A stretch of 64,000 bases of DNA from Bacteroidota bacterium (GCA_018266055.1 JAFDYT010000002.1:267657-331656), one strand, 5' to 3'; positions 43,620-53,201 are shown, counted from the stretch's first letter. Program-made: numbers and translations. The notes: a model not told the origin generated them from the letters alone.

Positions 43620-44171
43620 ATGATTATCACTACCTCTCAATCTGATCAGGATCTTGAGCAAATACTTTTGCTTCAACAGAAAAACTTACCGAAAAACCTT
43701 CCGCAGGAAGAAATCGATCGGGAAGGATTTGTGACAGTGATGCACCGCTTTGAAGACCTGAAAAAGATGAACGGTTACGAACAAAGTGTAATCGCCAAAG
43801 AACATGATGAAGTGGTTGCTTACCTGATTGCCATGACCGAAAAGTCGAAACAGGATATTCCCGTGCTTGTTCCGATGTTTGAAGTTTTCAATGAAATTAT
43901 TTTTAAGGGAAAGAAAATTTCCGAATACAAGTACATGGTCGTGGGCCAAGTGTGTGTGGCCAAAGAGTTCAGAGGTCTGCGGTTGCTTGACGCTTGCTAC
44001 GCTGAATACAAGAAAATATTTTCAGGAAAATATGCATTCGCGATTACTGAAATCTCGAAGAAGAACCCGCGGTCGTTAAAGGCACACGAACGAATCGGGT
44101 TTAAAACCGTTCACGAATACATCGACTCCTTCGGCGTGGATTGGTGCATTGTGCTGTGGGATTGGAGTTGA
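43620..44171 (+). CDS. GNAT-family N-acetyltransferase
   Basis: 183 residues. Strand 4 and motif A are readable as YMVVGQVCVAKEFRGLRLLDACYAEYKK, a Q/R-x-x-G-like acetyl-CoA pyrophosphate site in the form FRGLRL. The C-terminal VHEYIDSFGVDWCIVLW is a typical last strand. The substrate is unknown. The gene converges on the LVIVD-repeat gene with 16 bp between stops. Confidence 0.82.
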   Translation: MIITTSQSDQDLEQILLLQQKNLPKNLPQEEIDREGFVTVMHRFEDLKKMNGYEQSVIAKEHDEVVAYLIAMTEKSKQDIPVLVPMFEVFNEIIFKGKKISEYKYMVVGQVCVAKEFRGLRLLDACYAEYKKIFSGKYAFAITEISKKNPRSLKAHERIGFKTVHEYIDSFGVDWCIVLWDWS

Positions 44172-44187
44172 GGCAAATCTCCAATTA

Positions 44188-47100
44188 CTATTTTTTAAGA
44201 AACTTGATGTGGTGAACTGAGTTCTGTTCAACAATCTTTACAATATATAATCCTGGTGTAAGGTTGTTAATATCTGCCTGATACGCCTCATCGTCCTTTT
44301 CGAACTCTACAGCTATCATCTGACCCGTTGCATCAAAGAGTTGAGGTGAAAAATCTGATCCATTAACTCCCAGTACTTTTATTTTCTCACCCGCAGGATT
44401 CGGGTAAACTGATAAGTTCGTGTGAGATAAAATATCTCCGGTAATGGTCACGGCTGCATCAGCAGAAAAATTACTGAAACAGTCATCCACGTGAGTCTGC
44501 ACCTTGTATGCCCCCGCTTCAAGGGCTTTATAGATTTGTTCATTAGCTCCAGCAATTGCAGTTCCATTAAAGTACCATTGGTTTCCTACTGAGGCACTTG
44601 ACGTTAATATTGGCTTCGAAGGATCTGAAGCGTCAATAGTTAAAGTAGGTGCCTTTGGCTTAACGCAAAATGTCTGGCTGACCTTTACTGCCGATTTGTA
44701 TAAACTATTTCCCGATTGAGCGGCTGTAATTGTATCTCTTCCTGCGCTCACTATCGTAACAGAAGTTCCTGATATCGTTATCCTGGTAGAACCAGTCGAA
44801 TAGCTGATGTCCAATCCGGAATCAGACGAAGCAGCAAGTGTAAATGCGGGATCTCCAACTGTTTTATCGCTAATTGACCCAAAAGTTATCGTTTGACTAA
44901 GTTTATCGGTGGTGACACTGATTTGGTTAGAACTCAACGAGGTGCCATACGAATTCACGCTCCTAACCCGATACTGATAAGATGAAGCAGCATTGAGATT
45001 GGTGATACTCTTCGACGTGCCCGATACACTTAAAGAATTAAAACCCGTTACGAATGTTTTAAAGTTGTCGGTAGAAACATCAAGTTCATAACTTGTTGCG
45101 CCTGCCGCAGAATTCCAATTGGCCGTAAATCCTGATGATGAAACAGAACTTGCCGGAGTTGCTACCGGAGTAGCCGGCGTGTAAATTGAGACAATCTCAA
45201 GTGCATTGTCATTTTGGCTGGCAATAAAGGCGTAACCATTTGATACCACGACTGAATTTGCTCCATCTAGAAGTGCTCCTCCTACTCCATCTCCAAGATG
45301 AGCCAAATAGATGGGTTTGCTTGGCGAACTTATGTCAACGACTTCTAAAGATGAATAACTGGAAATAAAAGCATATTTTCCATTTAGGAAAATAGAGGTT
45401 GGAGAATAATAAATTTTGCCATCAGGACTTATGCTTAAATTACTTTCGTGAACTGGAGTGGCAGGATCACTTATATTAACAATTTCCAGAGTGGATTCGA
45501 AATTTGCCAGGTATGCAAAATTGCCATTAACAGAAACAGAAAATGGCAGATAGATTTGGGCTCCACCGTCTCCATCAGCCAAAGTTGCCTTGTGGGTAGG
45601 GATTGCAGGGTTACTTACATCTATTATTTCCAACGCATTGCTTGGAAAACTCCAACATGCTACATAGGCGAAATTACCTGATACAAAAATACTAAAAGGG
45701 CTAATCAAGGTTGCACCGCCTGCGCCATCGACAATACTTCCAGCATGTACCGGGGCAGAGGGATTACTTACATCGACAATTTCCACCGCATTGGAACCAA
45801 AGCTTGCCAAATACGCATAACTCCCTTTTACAAACACAGAAGTCGGGTTGTTTAATTTGGCACCACCAGACCCATTCAGTAGAGCTCCTTTATGAATAGG
45901 CGCTGAGGGGTTACTGATGTCAGCTATCTCTAGTGCATTCTCAGAAGCGATATAAGCGTAGTTCCCAAGAATAAAAATTGCCTTTCCGTAGTTGATCCAA
46001 GCACCTCCTTGTCCATGAACTAAACTTCCTTTTAGAATTGGATTATCGGGATTAGTAACGTCCACCACCTGAAGTGCATAGCCACCTACTACATAGGCAT
46101 AGTTTCCAGACATTGCTACTTTATTTGCTCCGCTTAGCCTTGCTCCACTGCCTCCATCTCCATCCGAAATTTTTCCAAGATGCTGAGGATTGGAAGGGCT
46201 ACTAATATCAACAACTTCTACTGAATTAGCATCCTTACTTGCAACATACGCCCGATTTGCAGAAACAAATACAGATGCTGCACCAGTCAACTTAGCGCCT
46301 CCACTACCATCACTAATACTCCCTTTATGAACAGGTGACGCCGGGTCTGTTATATCCACCACTTCAAGTGCTGAAGAAAAATAACTTGCAACAAACACAT
46401 TGCTACCATCTACAAAGACAGATTGCGGAAGGGACAATTGGGCACCTCCCTGACCGTCAATAATACTCCCTTTATGATGCGGAGTAGTTGGATCACTTAC
46501 ATCTACTATTTCTAAAGCATTGCTATTTGCGCTGGCCACATAGGCATAATTTCCCGCAACTCTAATAGAAAAAGGATTATTCAACAACGCACCGCCATCG
46601 CCATCTTTAATAATTCCTTTTAACCCTGGGGAGAGGGGGTTGCTGATATCGAATACCTCTAATGCATTTGTCCAGGCATTTCCAACGTAGGCATAGTTAC
46701 CGGAAATGAAAATCGATAGTCGGATATCGTTAGATACACTAGGGTCATTGGGTAGATATCCTTTTTGCGTCGGAGCTGTTGGGTCACTGATATCTATAAT
46801 CTCAAATGCCTTTCCTGCTACCACGTAGGCATATTTACCAGAAACAAATACTCCTGCCGGGGCACCAATCGCATTAGAGCCAATTTTGTACGATATCTTT
46901 CCCTTCAAAATTGGCGTCAACGGGTTACTAACATCAATTATTTGAAGGTAATTATAAGTAGCCATGTAGGCATAATTACCAACTACAAATACGGAATTTG
47001 CTCCATAGAAATACAATGAATCCTGCGTATTGATAGCCAGACTGGATTTGTGTTTTGGTATAGCCGGATCGCTTATATCAATAATCTCCAAAGCATTGGA

Positions 47101-47274
47101 GCCACTACTTGCCACATAGGCGTATGAGCCTAAAACAAATACCGATTGCGGTTGGTACAACAAAGCCCCATCCGCCCGTACGCTACTAACATGCTTTGGC
47201 CCATAGGGAATTTGACCTGAACCAATTAGAGAAATCAAACACAGGCTAATAAAAAAAAATAATCTCGGCGTCAT
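44188..47274 (-). CDS. Secreted LVIVD-repeat beta-propeller protein with T9SS sorting domain
   Basis: 1028 residues. A signal peptide is followed by 14 repeats of about 50 residues, each with a GNYAYVAS-type strand and a LEIVDISNPSAP-type strand (LVIVD repeats), spanning about residues 30-700. A fibronectin-III-like domain follows (about 705-790), then an MBG-like segment and an Ig-like segment. The last 80 residues form a T9SS type A sorting domain (SVYPNPAGEKIKVLG ... LTPGLYIVKIV). The protein should be secreted and fixed to the cell surface. Fourteen blades suggest two seven-bladed propellers. The ligand is unknown. It lies 27 bp after galM. Confidence 0.88.
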   Translation of the reverse strand: MTPRLFFFISLCLISLIGSGQIPYGPKHVSSVRADGALLYQPQSVFVLGSYAYVASSGSNALEIIDISDPAIPKHKSSLAINTQDSLYFYGANSVFVVGNYAYMATYNYLQIIDVSNPLTPILKGKISYKIGSNAIGAPAGVFVSGKYAYVVAGKAFEIIDISDPTAPTQKGYLPNDPSVSNDIRLSIFISGNYAYVGNAWTNALEVFDISNPLSPGLKGIIKDGDGGALLNNPFSIRVAGNYAYVASANSNALEIVDVSDPTTPHHKGSIIDGQGGAQLSLPQSVFVDGSNVFVASYFSSALEVVDITDPASPVHKGSISDGSGGAKLTGAASVFVSANRAYVASKDANSVEVVDISSPSNPQHLGKISDGDGGSGARLSGANKVAMSGNYAYVVGGYALQVVDVTNPDNPILKGSLVHGQGGAWINYGKAIFILGNYAYIASENALEIADISNPSAPIHKGALLNGSGGAKLNNPTSVFVKGSYAYLASFGSNAVEIVDVSNPSAPVHAGSIVDGAGGATLISPFSIFVSGNFAYVACWSFPSNALEIIDVSNPAIPTHKATLADGDGGAQIYLPFSVSVNGNFAYLANFESTLEIVNISDPATPVHESNLSISPDGKIYYSPTSIFLNGKYAFISSYSSLEVVDISSPSKPIYLAHLGDGVGGALLDGANSVVVSNGYAFIASQNDNALEIVSIYTPATPVATPASSVSSSGFTANWNSAAGATSYELDVSTDNFKTFVTGFNSLSVSGTSKSITNLNAASSYQYRVRSVNSYGTSLSSNQISVTTDKLSQTITFGSISDKTVGDPAFTLAASSDSGLDISYSTGSTRITISGTSVTIVSAGRDTITAAQSGNSLYKSAVKVSQTFCVKPKAPTLTIDASDPSKPILTSSASVGNQWYFNGTAIAGANEQIYKALEAGAYKVQTHVDDCFSNFSADAAVTITGDILSHTNLSVYPNPAGEKIKVLGVNGSDFSPQLFDATGQMIAVEFEKDDEAYQADINNLTPGLYIVKIVEQNSVHHIKFLKK
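45185..47170 (-). repeat. 14 LVIVD-type coding repeats of about 150 bp
   Basis: The coding sequence for residues about 35-697 of the propeller protein consists of diverged tandem units. Conserved nucleotide blocks recur, such as those encoding GNYAYVAS and ALEIVDIS. Divergence between units is large, so this is an old internal duplication and not a recent expansion. Confidence 0.8.
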
Positions 47275-47301
47275 GGATGAGAGGTATTAATTGGAGGGGA
47301 G

Positions 47302-48396
47302 TCAGAAAAACTTATAAATCGTCTTTTGCTTATAGACTTCGCCCGGTTTCAGCACTGTAGTGGGGAAGTTGGGATGATTCGGTGAGTCTGGGAAATGCTG
47401 AGCTTCGAGGCAAAAAGCGGTTCGATAAGCGTATGCCTTATTGCCTTTGCCCACATCTTTACCGTCCAAAAAATTCCCGGAGTAAAACTGAAGGCCCGGT
47501 TCGGTGGTCCATACCTCCATAGTACGGCCGCTCTTTGGTTCGCGTATCTTAGCCGCCCGCGACAACTCATTGGCTTTCTTAGTAAGCACCCAATTGTGGT
47601 CATAGCCTTTGCCGTATTTCAGTTGCTCATCAAGTTGATTAATTCGTTCGCCGATTTTATGAGGCGAAGAGAAATCAAACGGTGTTCCTTTCACTTTTTT
47701 AAGTTCACCAGAAGGAATAAGTCCTGAGTCAACAGGACAAAACTGTTCAGCAGCAATGGTCAGTTCGTGATCAAGGATATCGCCATTGCCAGCACCTGCA
47801 AGATTAAAAAAAGAATGATGCGTCAGGTTAACAATTGTCTCGGCATCGGTGGTGGCCTCGTAATCGATCACCACTTCATTCTTGTCGGTCAAGGAGTAAG
47901 TCACCTTAACCGAAAGGTTGCCCGGATAATTTTCTTCGCCATCGGCACTTCGGTAAGTCATCTCCAATGAATTCTCCTTCGGCACAACATTCCAATACAC
48001 CTGATGAAATCCCCGAGGGCCACCGTGCAATGCATTCGCTCCGTTGTTGAGGGCGAGTTGATAATCCTTTCCGTTCAATGAAAATTTCCCTTTCGCAATG
48101 CGGTTGCCATACCTGCCGATCATGGCGCCGAAATATAAATTTCCCGTAAGGTATTGCCGAAGCGAATCGTAACCCAGAACAACATCTTCGGCTTTGCCGT
48201 CTTTGTCAGGAACGAATAGCGAAACAATTCGTCCGCCGTAATTGGTCACTTCCATCTTCACCCCATTGGCATTGGTCAGCGTAAATGATTTTAAGGAATC
48301 GGCGGGCGAAGTTTCTGCAATCATCTCGCGTTGATTTTTTTTTGAAGAACAAGAAAAGAGGAGGGCAAGCCCCACGAGGGATAATATCCATTTCAT
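47302..48396 (-). CDS. galM: Aldose 1-epimerase lipoprotein
   Basis: 364 residues with a lipobox LFSCS (Cys16), so it is envelope-anchored, unlike E. coli GalM. The family features are present: GRYGNRIAKGKF (about 92-103), NNGANALHGGPRGFHQ and VNLTHHSFFNLAG, with the catalytic His in the last two and Glu in FCLEAQHFPDSPNHPNF. It equilibrates alpha and beta aldose anomers. A TATCTTAG box sits 4 bp upstream of the ATG. It is followed by the LVIVD protein after 27 bp. Confidence 0.93.
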   Translation of the reverse strand: MKWILSLVGLALLFSCSSKKNQREMIAETSPADSLKSFTLTNANGVKMEVTNYGGRIVSLFVPDKDGKAEDVVLGYDSLRQYLTGNLYFGAMIGRYGNRIAKGKFSLNGKDYQLALNNGANALHGGPRGFHQVYWNVVPKENSLEMTYRSADGEENYPGNLSVKVTYSLTDKNEVVIDYEATTDAETIVNLTHHSFFNLAGAGNGDILDHELTIAAEQFCPVDSGLIPSGELKKVKGTPFDFSSPHKIGERINQLDEQLKYGKGYDHNWVLTKKANELSRAAKIREPKSGRTMEVWTTEPGLQFYSGNFLDGKDVGKGNKAYAYRTAFCLEAQHFPDSPNHPNFPTTVLKPGEVYKQKTIYKFF

Positions 48397-48425
48397 GAAG
48401 CTAAGATAGAAAAATTGGCGAAACC

Positions 48426-48935
48426 TTAGCGCACTACTTCGAGCCTCCAGATGTTCATGCTTTTAGGGCTCCGGTTAATCACATCCACAAGGGCCGCTGA
48501 CATACACCCGGCGCCAAGAATCAACAGTGGCGCATTGATATCAACTCCCGGTGGATCGGTGTGGTGCGATACACTCCCGATCATCATGGCGAAACCACCC
48601 CAATAAAGTAAAAACGAGCCGACCCATGCTCCTTTCTTGCGTTCGCCAATTGTCATTAGATCTTTTGTCCTGATGATTTCCTGTCCCACCTGAACGGTGC
48701 TGTCATTGAGCACGTGCAACATTCCCCTCCCGACAATCCCGTGGTAATAGGGTTGGCCATAACGACCGTAGGTAATGGTGAGCGGATGATTTTGATTGGC
48801 GTATTGATACACTACTCGACTTCCTTCGGCGATAAACTTCTGTCTCCCAGACATGCGACTTGTAAGCCTTATACCGCGCTGTGAATATCCAATAGAAGCC
48901 GAGGCAAGCAAAAGAAAAAACAAAACTGTTTTCAT
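48426..48935 (-). CDS. Exported or membrane protein of unknown function (169 aa)
   Basis: A signal peptide (MKTVLFFLLLASASIGYSQ), a beta-rich segment (GSRVVYQYANQNHPL, GMLHVLNDSTVQVGQEIIRTKDLMTIGE) and two C-terminal hydrophobic helices (GSFLLYWGGFAMMIGS, APLLILGAGCMSAALVDV). Short proteins of this layout, with the DSTVQVG-type motif, are common in Bacteroidota and have no known function. It precedes galM by 29 bp on the same strand. Confidence 0.65.
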   Translation of the reverse strand: MKTVLFFLLLASASIGYSQRGIRLTSRMSGRQKFIAEGSRVVYQYANQNHPLTITYGRYGQPYYHGIVGRGMLHVLNDSTVQVGQEIIRTKDLMTIGERKKGAWVGSFLLYWGGFAMMIGSVSHHTDPPGVDINAPLLILGAGCMSAALVDVINRSPKSMNIWRLEVVR

Positions 48936-48985
48936 ACATTTTGATTTGTATGAACTACAACGAGTCGAAAAAGGAGAAAGTGTTT

Positions 48986-50125
48986 TTAGACGAAATCTGC
49001 GAAAGCTTTAACAAAGCCTTTCATCTCGTCTTCAGTGCCAATGCTCACACGACACCATTCTTTTTGCTGATAATCCCAGATACGCATGAGGTAGCCACGT
49101 TCTTCCATTTTACTTAAGATCGTTTTACCGTCTTTTTGCGCCGGGAAGAAAACAAAATTGGTGTAGGATTTCCCGTACATCACTTTGTGCTGATCAAGAT
49201 AATCGGTAAGCACCTTGCGTGCTACTTCATTTTTACTGCGCACCATCGCCATAAATGCTTCGTCGCCAAGAGTTGCCGTGGCTGCTGCAATCGCAGTCTG
49301 GCTATAGGGAAAGTCACCGCCATACTTGGAGATTTGTCTGATCAACTCAGGTTTCGCCACCAAATATCCGATGCGCATTCCAGCTAATCCATACACTTTT
49401 GAAAACGTACGCGACACAATCACATTCATTCCTTTCTTCACCAGATCAACCATCGAAACCTGAAGCGATGGTTCGAGAAATTCAAGGTAAGCTTCGTCGG
49501 CATATACCGGCACTTTCTTCGAAACCTCTTCACAAAATGATTTTACTTTTTGTGAATCAACCAGAGTGCCAGTCGGGTTGTTGGGGTTGCAAATGAAGAT
49601 CAGTTTCGTGTCGCTCTTGATTGCCGAGGCCAGGGCATCGTAATTGTATTCTAATTTTTCATTGAGATCTACCTTATCCCACTTGGCATTAAACACCTGC
49701 GAATAGCTCATCAACAGAGGAAAGGTTGGATAGCACGACAATATTCTTCCACCTTCAATGCCGAACGTCGTTCCTGCCTGGCACAACAAATCGCCTGACC
49801 CCGCGCCTACGTGGATGTGATCGGGTGTGACGCCTTCCTTCTTGGCCAACAGGATTTTGAAATCTTCTATGGAAGTGAATGGATAGCGATTGGCTTCCGA
49901 CAAAATCTGGATGATTCCCTGTCTTGCTTTCTCCGAAGGCCCGTAAGGGTTCTCATTGGAATTCAAGCGCACTTTTCCGCTTAGGCCTTTGATCTGAAAA
50001 TTGGCTTCCGCTTTGCCCATCGGAGCTGCCATCAATTTATCTACCAGACTTGATGACAAAGCAAAGCCTGCCGAAAGTGCTACGGTCGATTTGAACCAAT
50101 CTCTGCGCGAAAGTTGTGTTTTCAT
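48986..50125 (-). CDS. HisC-like class I/II aminotransferase with Tat signal
   Basis: 379 residues. The N-terminus LSRRDWFKSTVALSAGFAL is a twin-arginine signal, so the PLP enzyme is predicted to be exported folded. The aminotransferase core is intact: NPNNPTG (180-186), Asp210 for the PLP pyridine, SRTFSKVYGLAGMRIGYL with the PLP Lys243. It resembles histidinol-phosphate aminotransferase, but export and the absence of his genes argue against a role in histidine synthesis. It may act on a periplasmic amino compound. A TATCTTCG box lies 17 bp upstream. Confidence 0.85.
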   Translation of the reverse strand: MKTQLSRRDWFKSTVALSAGFALSSSLVDKLMAAPMGKAEANFQIKGLSGKVRLNSNENPYGPSEKARQGIIQILSEANRYPFTSIEDFKILLAKKEGVTPDHIHVGAGSGDLLCQAGTTFGIEGGRILSCYPTFPLLMSYSQVFNAKWDKVDLNEKLEYNYDALASAIKSDTKLIFICNPNNPTGTLVDSQKVKSFCEEVSKKVPVYADEAYLEFLEPSLQVSMVDLVKKGMNVIVSRTFSKVYGLAGMRIGYLVAKPELIRQISKYGGDFPYSQTAIAAATATLGDEAFMAMVRSKNEVARKVLTDYLDQHKVMYGKSYTNFVFFPAQKDGKTILSKMEERGYLMRIWDYQQKEWCRVSIGTEDEMKGFVKAFADFV

Positions 50126-50142
50126 TTTTTCAGGTTTATCAA

Positions 50143-50150
50143 CCGAAGAT
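50143..50150 (-). promoter_or_regulatory. Possible -7 element of the HisC-like gene
   Basis: TATCTTCG on the minus strand, one mismatch from TAnnTTTG and 17 bp upstream of the ATG at 50125. Confidence 0.25.
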
Positions 50151-50210
50151 AAGAAAATCTATTCGGAAAAAAATCAGAATCCGTGGCCAACGGAGAGTCA
50201 ATTCACCTGG

Positions 50211-51983
50211 CTAAGGAATAATACCCATCTTACGCATAAGAAAGGTCGCGTTCGCCTTTTGCGCCAAGCCCTGATGCAGTTTATAATCAAAGGTGAGCTG
50301 CTCGTTTTCGATTTTTCCTTCAAAGCACGTGTTCACAATATGATTAGGAAATTGTTCCTGCATCTCGCCAAGCGCGATGTCGTGCGTAGCCAACAGCACC
50401 AATGCTTTTTGCTGAATCAGCTGCTTGATGAGTTCGCGCGACCCAGTTTGTTTGTCGGTGGAGTTAGTGCCTTTCAGGATTTCGTCTAGCAAAATCATCA
50501 TCGGCTTGCCCGATCGCAAATCTTCGATGATCGATTGAAGTCGATTAAGTTCAGCATAAAAATACGATTGATGCTCTTGCAATGAATCCGACGTGCGCAT
50601 TCCCGTCCGAAGATCAATCAGCGGGCAAATCCATTGCTTAGCGCAAACAGGCGCTCCGTTTACAGCAAGGAGATAATTTACGCCAATGGTTCGAAGGAAG
50701 GTACTTTTCCCTGCCATGTTCGCTCCAGTGATTAGCATAACTCCCGCAGGGTTTCCTAGGGAAACGTCATTGTTCACCCGCTCGGTGGAGTGGATTAACG
50801 GATGCCCAACCTCTTTCCCGCTAAGGGACAAGTTTTCTCCTATTTCCGCGAATGCATAGTCAGGGTGATTGTAGTAAAAGCCGGCGAGCGAGAGCAGCGC
50901 ATCCCACTCGGCAAGCGATTGCAACCAAAGCGGCAGCGACGAAGCATGCGCTTCGCGCCATTTCTCGAGTTTGCTAACGCTATATAAATCGTACAGAAAT
51001 AATCCATTACCAAACAAGCGCGCAATAAGGTTCATCCGCGACTCCACCGCATTGATCAATGAAGAAACTTCACGCACGTTGTCTGTCGCTTCAGCAGCTA
51101 GATCGCGATGCCGTATCATTTCTTGTGTTGCAAATTTCTGATCCGTCATCAAGCGAAAAATGTGCGCATAGTTTTCGAGGATAAGTTTGTAGACCGACAA
51201 CTCATTCTGCAGTTTGGTAATGGGCTTGTTATAGGACCCGGCGATCGACAATTGCAAAATAAATAATGCAAAGAAGACGGATTGAAAAACCGGTGAGAAC
51301 AGAATCCCAAAAAGTGAAAGAATGGTTACCGACGGAAGCGCCCAACGCAGAATTGCAATTGTTTTCTTTCCATATAAAAGAGCCGGCTGTTTTAGCCAGG
51401 AATACAACGAGGCAAGATCGAAATCAGCGTCATGAATCTGCTTTCCTGTGGCCCAACACTGCTGGCGAAAATCGATCATTGAGCCGAGCTCCCGGATTGC
51501 GGCCTGGCGTCGAACGATGGTTTCCTTACTGTATTGAATGTGCGCCAGATTTTTTGCAAGATTTTGTTCACCAAGGTTGGTAGCACACCGGTTGAGATAT
51601 TGAAAAAGAGAGCCCTGGCCGAAAAGGTCGAGGTCATGACTGAACGGATGATGCGGGTCGACAAACCGTGCGCCAGCTTCGAAATTCTGAAAGTCGTTAT
51701 GGCTGGCTGCAGCTTCCCACACGTTGAGTTTTACCAAATGGAGAACAACCTTACGCTCTTCTTCTTTTCGAGCCTGACGCTTCACCAAATAAAAAAATAA
51801 CACTACCAACAACGGTGCGGGGTAAAAAAACAATGAATCGAAAAAGCCGAGGTAAACACAACTGAGAACCGCCAACGCCAGGGATAGGCGAGTGAGGGAA
51901 TACTGGCGAATATCTTTTTCCAACAGGTTGGCTTGCGCCTGAAACTGTCCTTCACGCTGGCGATAAAATTCCGCCTGATTCAT
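50211..51983 (-). CDS. Membrane-anchored MutS-family ATPase
   Basis: 590 residues. Hydrophobic helices near the N-terminus (about 30-65) and around 210-250 predict membrane attachment. The C-terminal MutS ATPase domain has Walker A TGANMAGKSTFLRTIG (about 415-430), RTSDSLQEHQSYFYAEL, and Walker B MMILLDEILKGTNSTDK. The mismatch-binding domain of true MutS is missing, so it is not canonical mismatch repair. This is a known but uncharacterised group in Bacteroidota. It lies 9 bp after msrC and probably ends the ileS-lspA-msrC transcript. Confidence 0.88.
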   Translation of the reverse strand: MNQAEFYRQREGQFQAQANLLEKDIRQYSLTRLSLALAVLSCVYLGFFDSLFFYPAPLLVVLFFYLVKRQARKEEERKVVLHLVKLNVWEAAASHNDFQNFEAGARFVDPHHPFSHDLDLFGQGSLFQYLNRCATNLGEQNLAKNLAHIQYSKETIVRRQAAIRELGSMIDFRQQCWATGKQIHDADFDLASLYSWLKQPALLYGKKTIAILRWALPSVTILSLFGILFSPVFQSVFFALFILQLSIAGSYNKPITKLQNELSVYKLILENYAHIFRLMTDQKFATQEMIRHRDLAAEATDNVREVSSLINAVESRMNLIARLFGNGLFLYDLYSVSKLEKWREAHASSLPLWLQSLAEWDALLSLAGFYYNHPDYAFAEIGENLSLSGKEVGHPLIHSTERVNNDVSLGNPAGVMLITGANMAGKSTFLRTIGVNYLLAVNGAPVCAKQWICPLIDLRTGMRTSDSLQEHQSYFYAELNRLQSIIEDLRSGKPMMILLDEILKGTNSTDKQTGSRELIKQLIQQKALVLLATHDIALGEMQEQFPNHIVNTCFEGKIENEQLTFDYKLHQGLAQKANATFLMRKMGIIP

Positions 51984-51992
51984 TTCACAAAC

Positions 51993-52475
51993 TTAGATAA
52001 ATCGTTCGATGATTTTCATGACACGTCCCAGATAGACTGCATCGGTATCATCAAAGTCGCTGAGCTTATCGCTATCTACGTCAAGGATTAAATAAACGTG
52101 ATCGTTCTTGAATGCGGGTAACACGATTTCTGATTTTGAATCAGAACTGCACGCAATGTGGCCGGGAAATTCATCAACGTTTGGGACGACAATCGTTTTT
52201 CTTTCTTTCCAACTTGCGCCGCATACACCTTTACCAAAACCGATTCGGGTGCAGGCGATTGGTCCTTGAAATGGGCCGAGTACCAATTCATTTCCTCTGA
52301 CGAGATAAAATCCAACCCAGAAAAAATTAAACGTTTGTTTCAGCGCGGCTGCAATGTTGGAAAGATTGGCAACCAAATCCGGCTCTCCGCCAACCAACGC
52401 CTCCACTTGCGGCAGCAGCGATTCGTAGCGGTCTGATTTTTTTTCCGATGAAGAAATCAAAAGGTTTTCAGCCAT
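51993..52475 (-). CDS. msrC: Free methionine-(R)-sulfoxide reductase
   Basis: 160 residues, a GAF domain. Cys75, Cys85 and Cys109 have the same 10- and 24-residue spacing as the catalytic cysteines of E. coli fRMsr (84, 94, 118), inside the motif GPIACTRIGFGKGVCGAS and PNVDEFPGHIACSS. It reduces free Met-R-O using thioredoxin. It lies 10 bp after lspA and 9 bp before the MutS-like gene. Confidence 0.92.
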   Translation of the reverse strand: MAENLLISSSEKKSDRYESLLPQVEALVGGEPDLVANLSNIAAALKQTFNFFWVGFYLVRGNELVLGPFQGPIACTRIGFGKGVCGASWKERKTIVVPNVDEFPGHIACSSDSKSEIVLPAFKNDHVYLILDVDSDKLSDFDDTDAVYLGRVMKIIERFI

Positions 52476-52485
52476 GCTCTTTGTG

Positions 52486-53175
52486 TTACGAATGAGGATC
52501 TACTTCTGGTGCAATCTCGTGATTTCCTTCTGGTGATTCCGGCAACTCCTCTGGTGCTGGAGCAGTTGCTGGCACTTCAGACTCAGTATGTGTTTTCTTG
52601 TCGTGATGCGGGAAGAATTTTTTCTGAAAGAGCAGGATGGAAAAAACACCCACAAAAATAGACGAGTCCGCAATATTGAATACCGGGCTGAAGAACAGGA
52701 AATACTCGCCGCCTACGCCGGGCACCCACTCGGGCCAGGTAAATTCAAACAAAGGGAAGAACAGCATGTCGATCACCTGACCGTGAAACCACTTGGTCGG
52801 TGACTCCAACGGAGCATTGTCGAGGAACACTCCGTAAAAAGTACTATCGATCACGTTGCCAATGGCTCCGCCTAAAATCAACGCCAGACAAACCAGAAAG
52901 CCTGCGTGCGAGTTTCTTTTCGACGCACGAATCAAATAGTAGCCAATGCCAAACATGGCGGCTATGCGAAAAATAGTTAAGGCAAGTTTCCCGAATTCAT
53001 TTTCCCACCGCAAGCCAAAGGCCATACCGGGATTAAGTAAGTAGTGCAACTTGAACCAGTTGCCAAGCACATTAATTTCTTCGTGAATGTGCATATACTC
53101 GTGTACCAACAACTTGCTGGTCTGATCAATCGCGATAATGGCAAGGGCAATTAAAAAATATTTGTAGGGCTTCAT
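52486..53175 (-). CDS. lspA: Lipoprotein signal peptidase II with C-terminal extension
   Basis: 229 residues with four TM helices. The catalytic aspartates are Asp110 (GAIGNVID) and Asp170 (FNIADSS); the 45-residue insert between them, with several aromatic residues, is typical for Bacteroidota and longer than in E. coli. The last 40 residues are an acidic, Pro/Glu-rich tail of unknown role. It processes the many lipoproteins seen in this window. It follows ileS by 26 bp, the classical ileS-lspA order. Confidence 0.93.
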   Translation of the reverse strand: MKPYKYFLIALAIIAIDQTSKLLVHEYMHIHEEINVLGNWFKLHYLLNPGMAFGLRWENEFGKLALTIFRIAAMFGIGYYLIRASKRNSHAGFLVCLALILGGAIGNVIDSTFYGVFLDNAPLESPTKWFHGQVIDMLFFPLFEFTWPEWVPGVGGEYFLFFSPVFNIADSSIFVGVFSILLFQKKFFPHHDKKTHTESEVPATAPAPEELPESPEGNHEIAPEVDPHS

Positions 53176-53201
53176 GTTCTTAATTCAGGTCAGTAAACAA
53201 C

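Noticed and set aside
45185..47170. Regular repeats that might suggest a CRISPR array
   Set aside because: Units of about 150 bp are diverged, in frame and encode LVIVD repeats; there are no short identical repeats with unique spacers.
50001..50489. A plus-strand frame across the aminotransferase/MutS-like junction
   Set aside because: It overlaps two well-supported genes on the other strand and has no domain.
51988..51995. TAAGTTTG promoter box before the MutS-like gene
   Set aside because: It overlaps the msrC stop codon and lies 4 bp from the ATG, so it is probably chance inside an operon.
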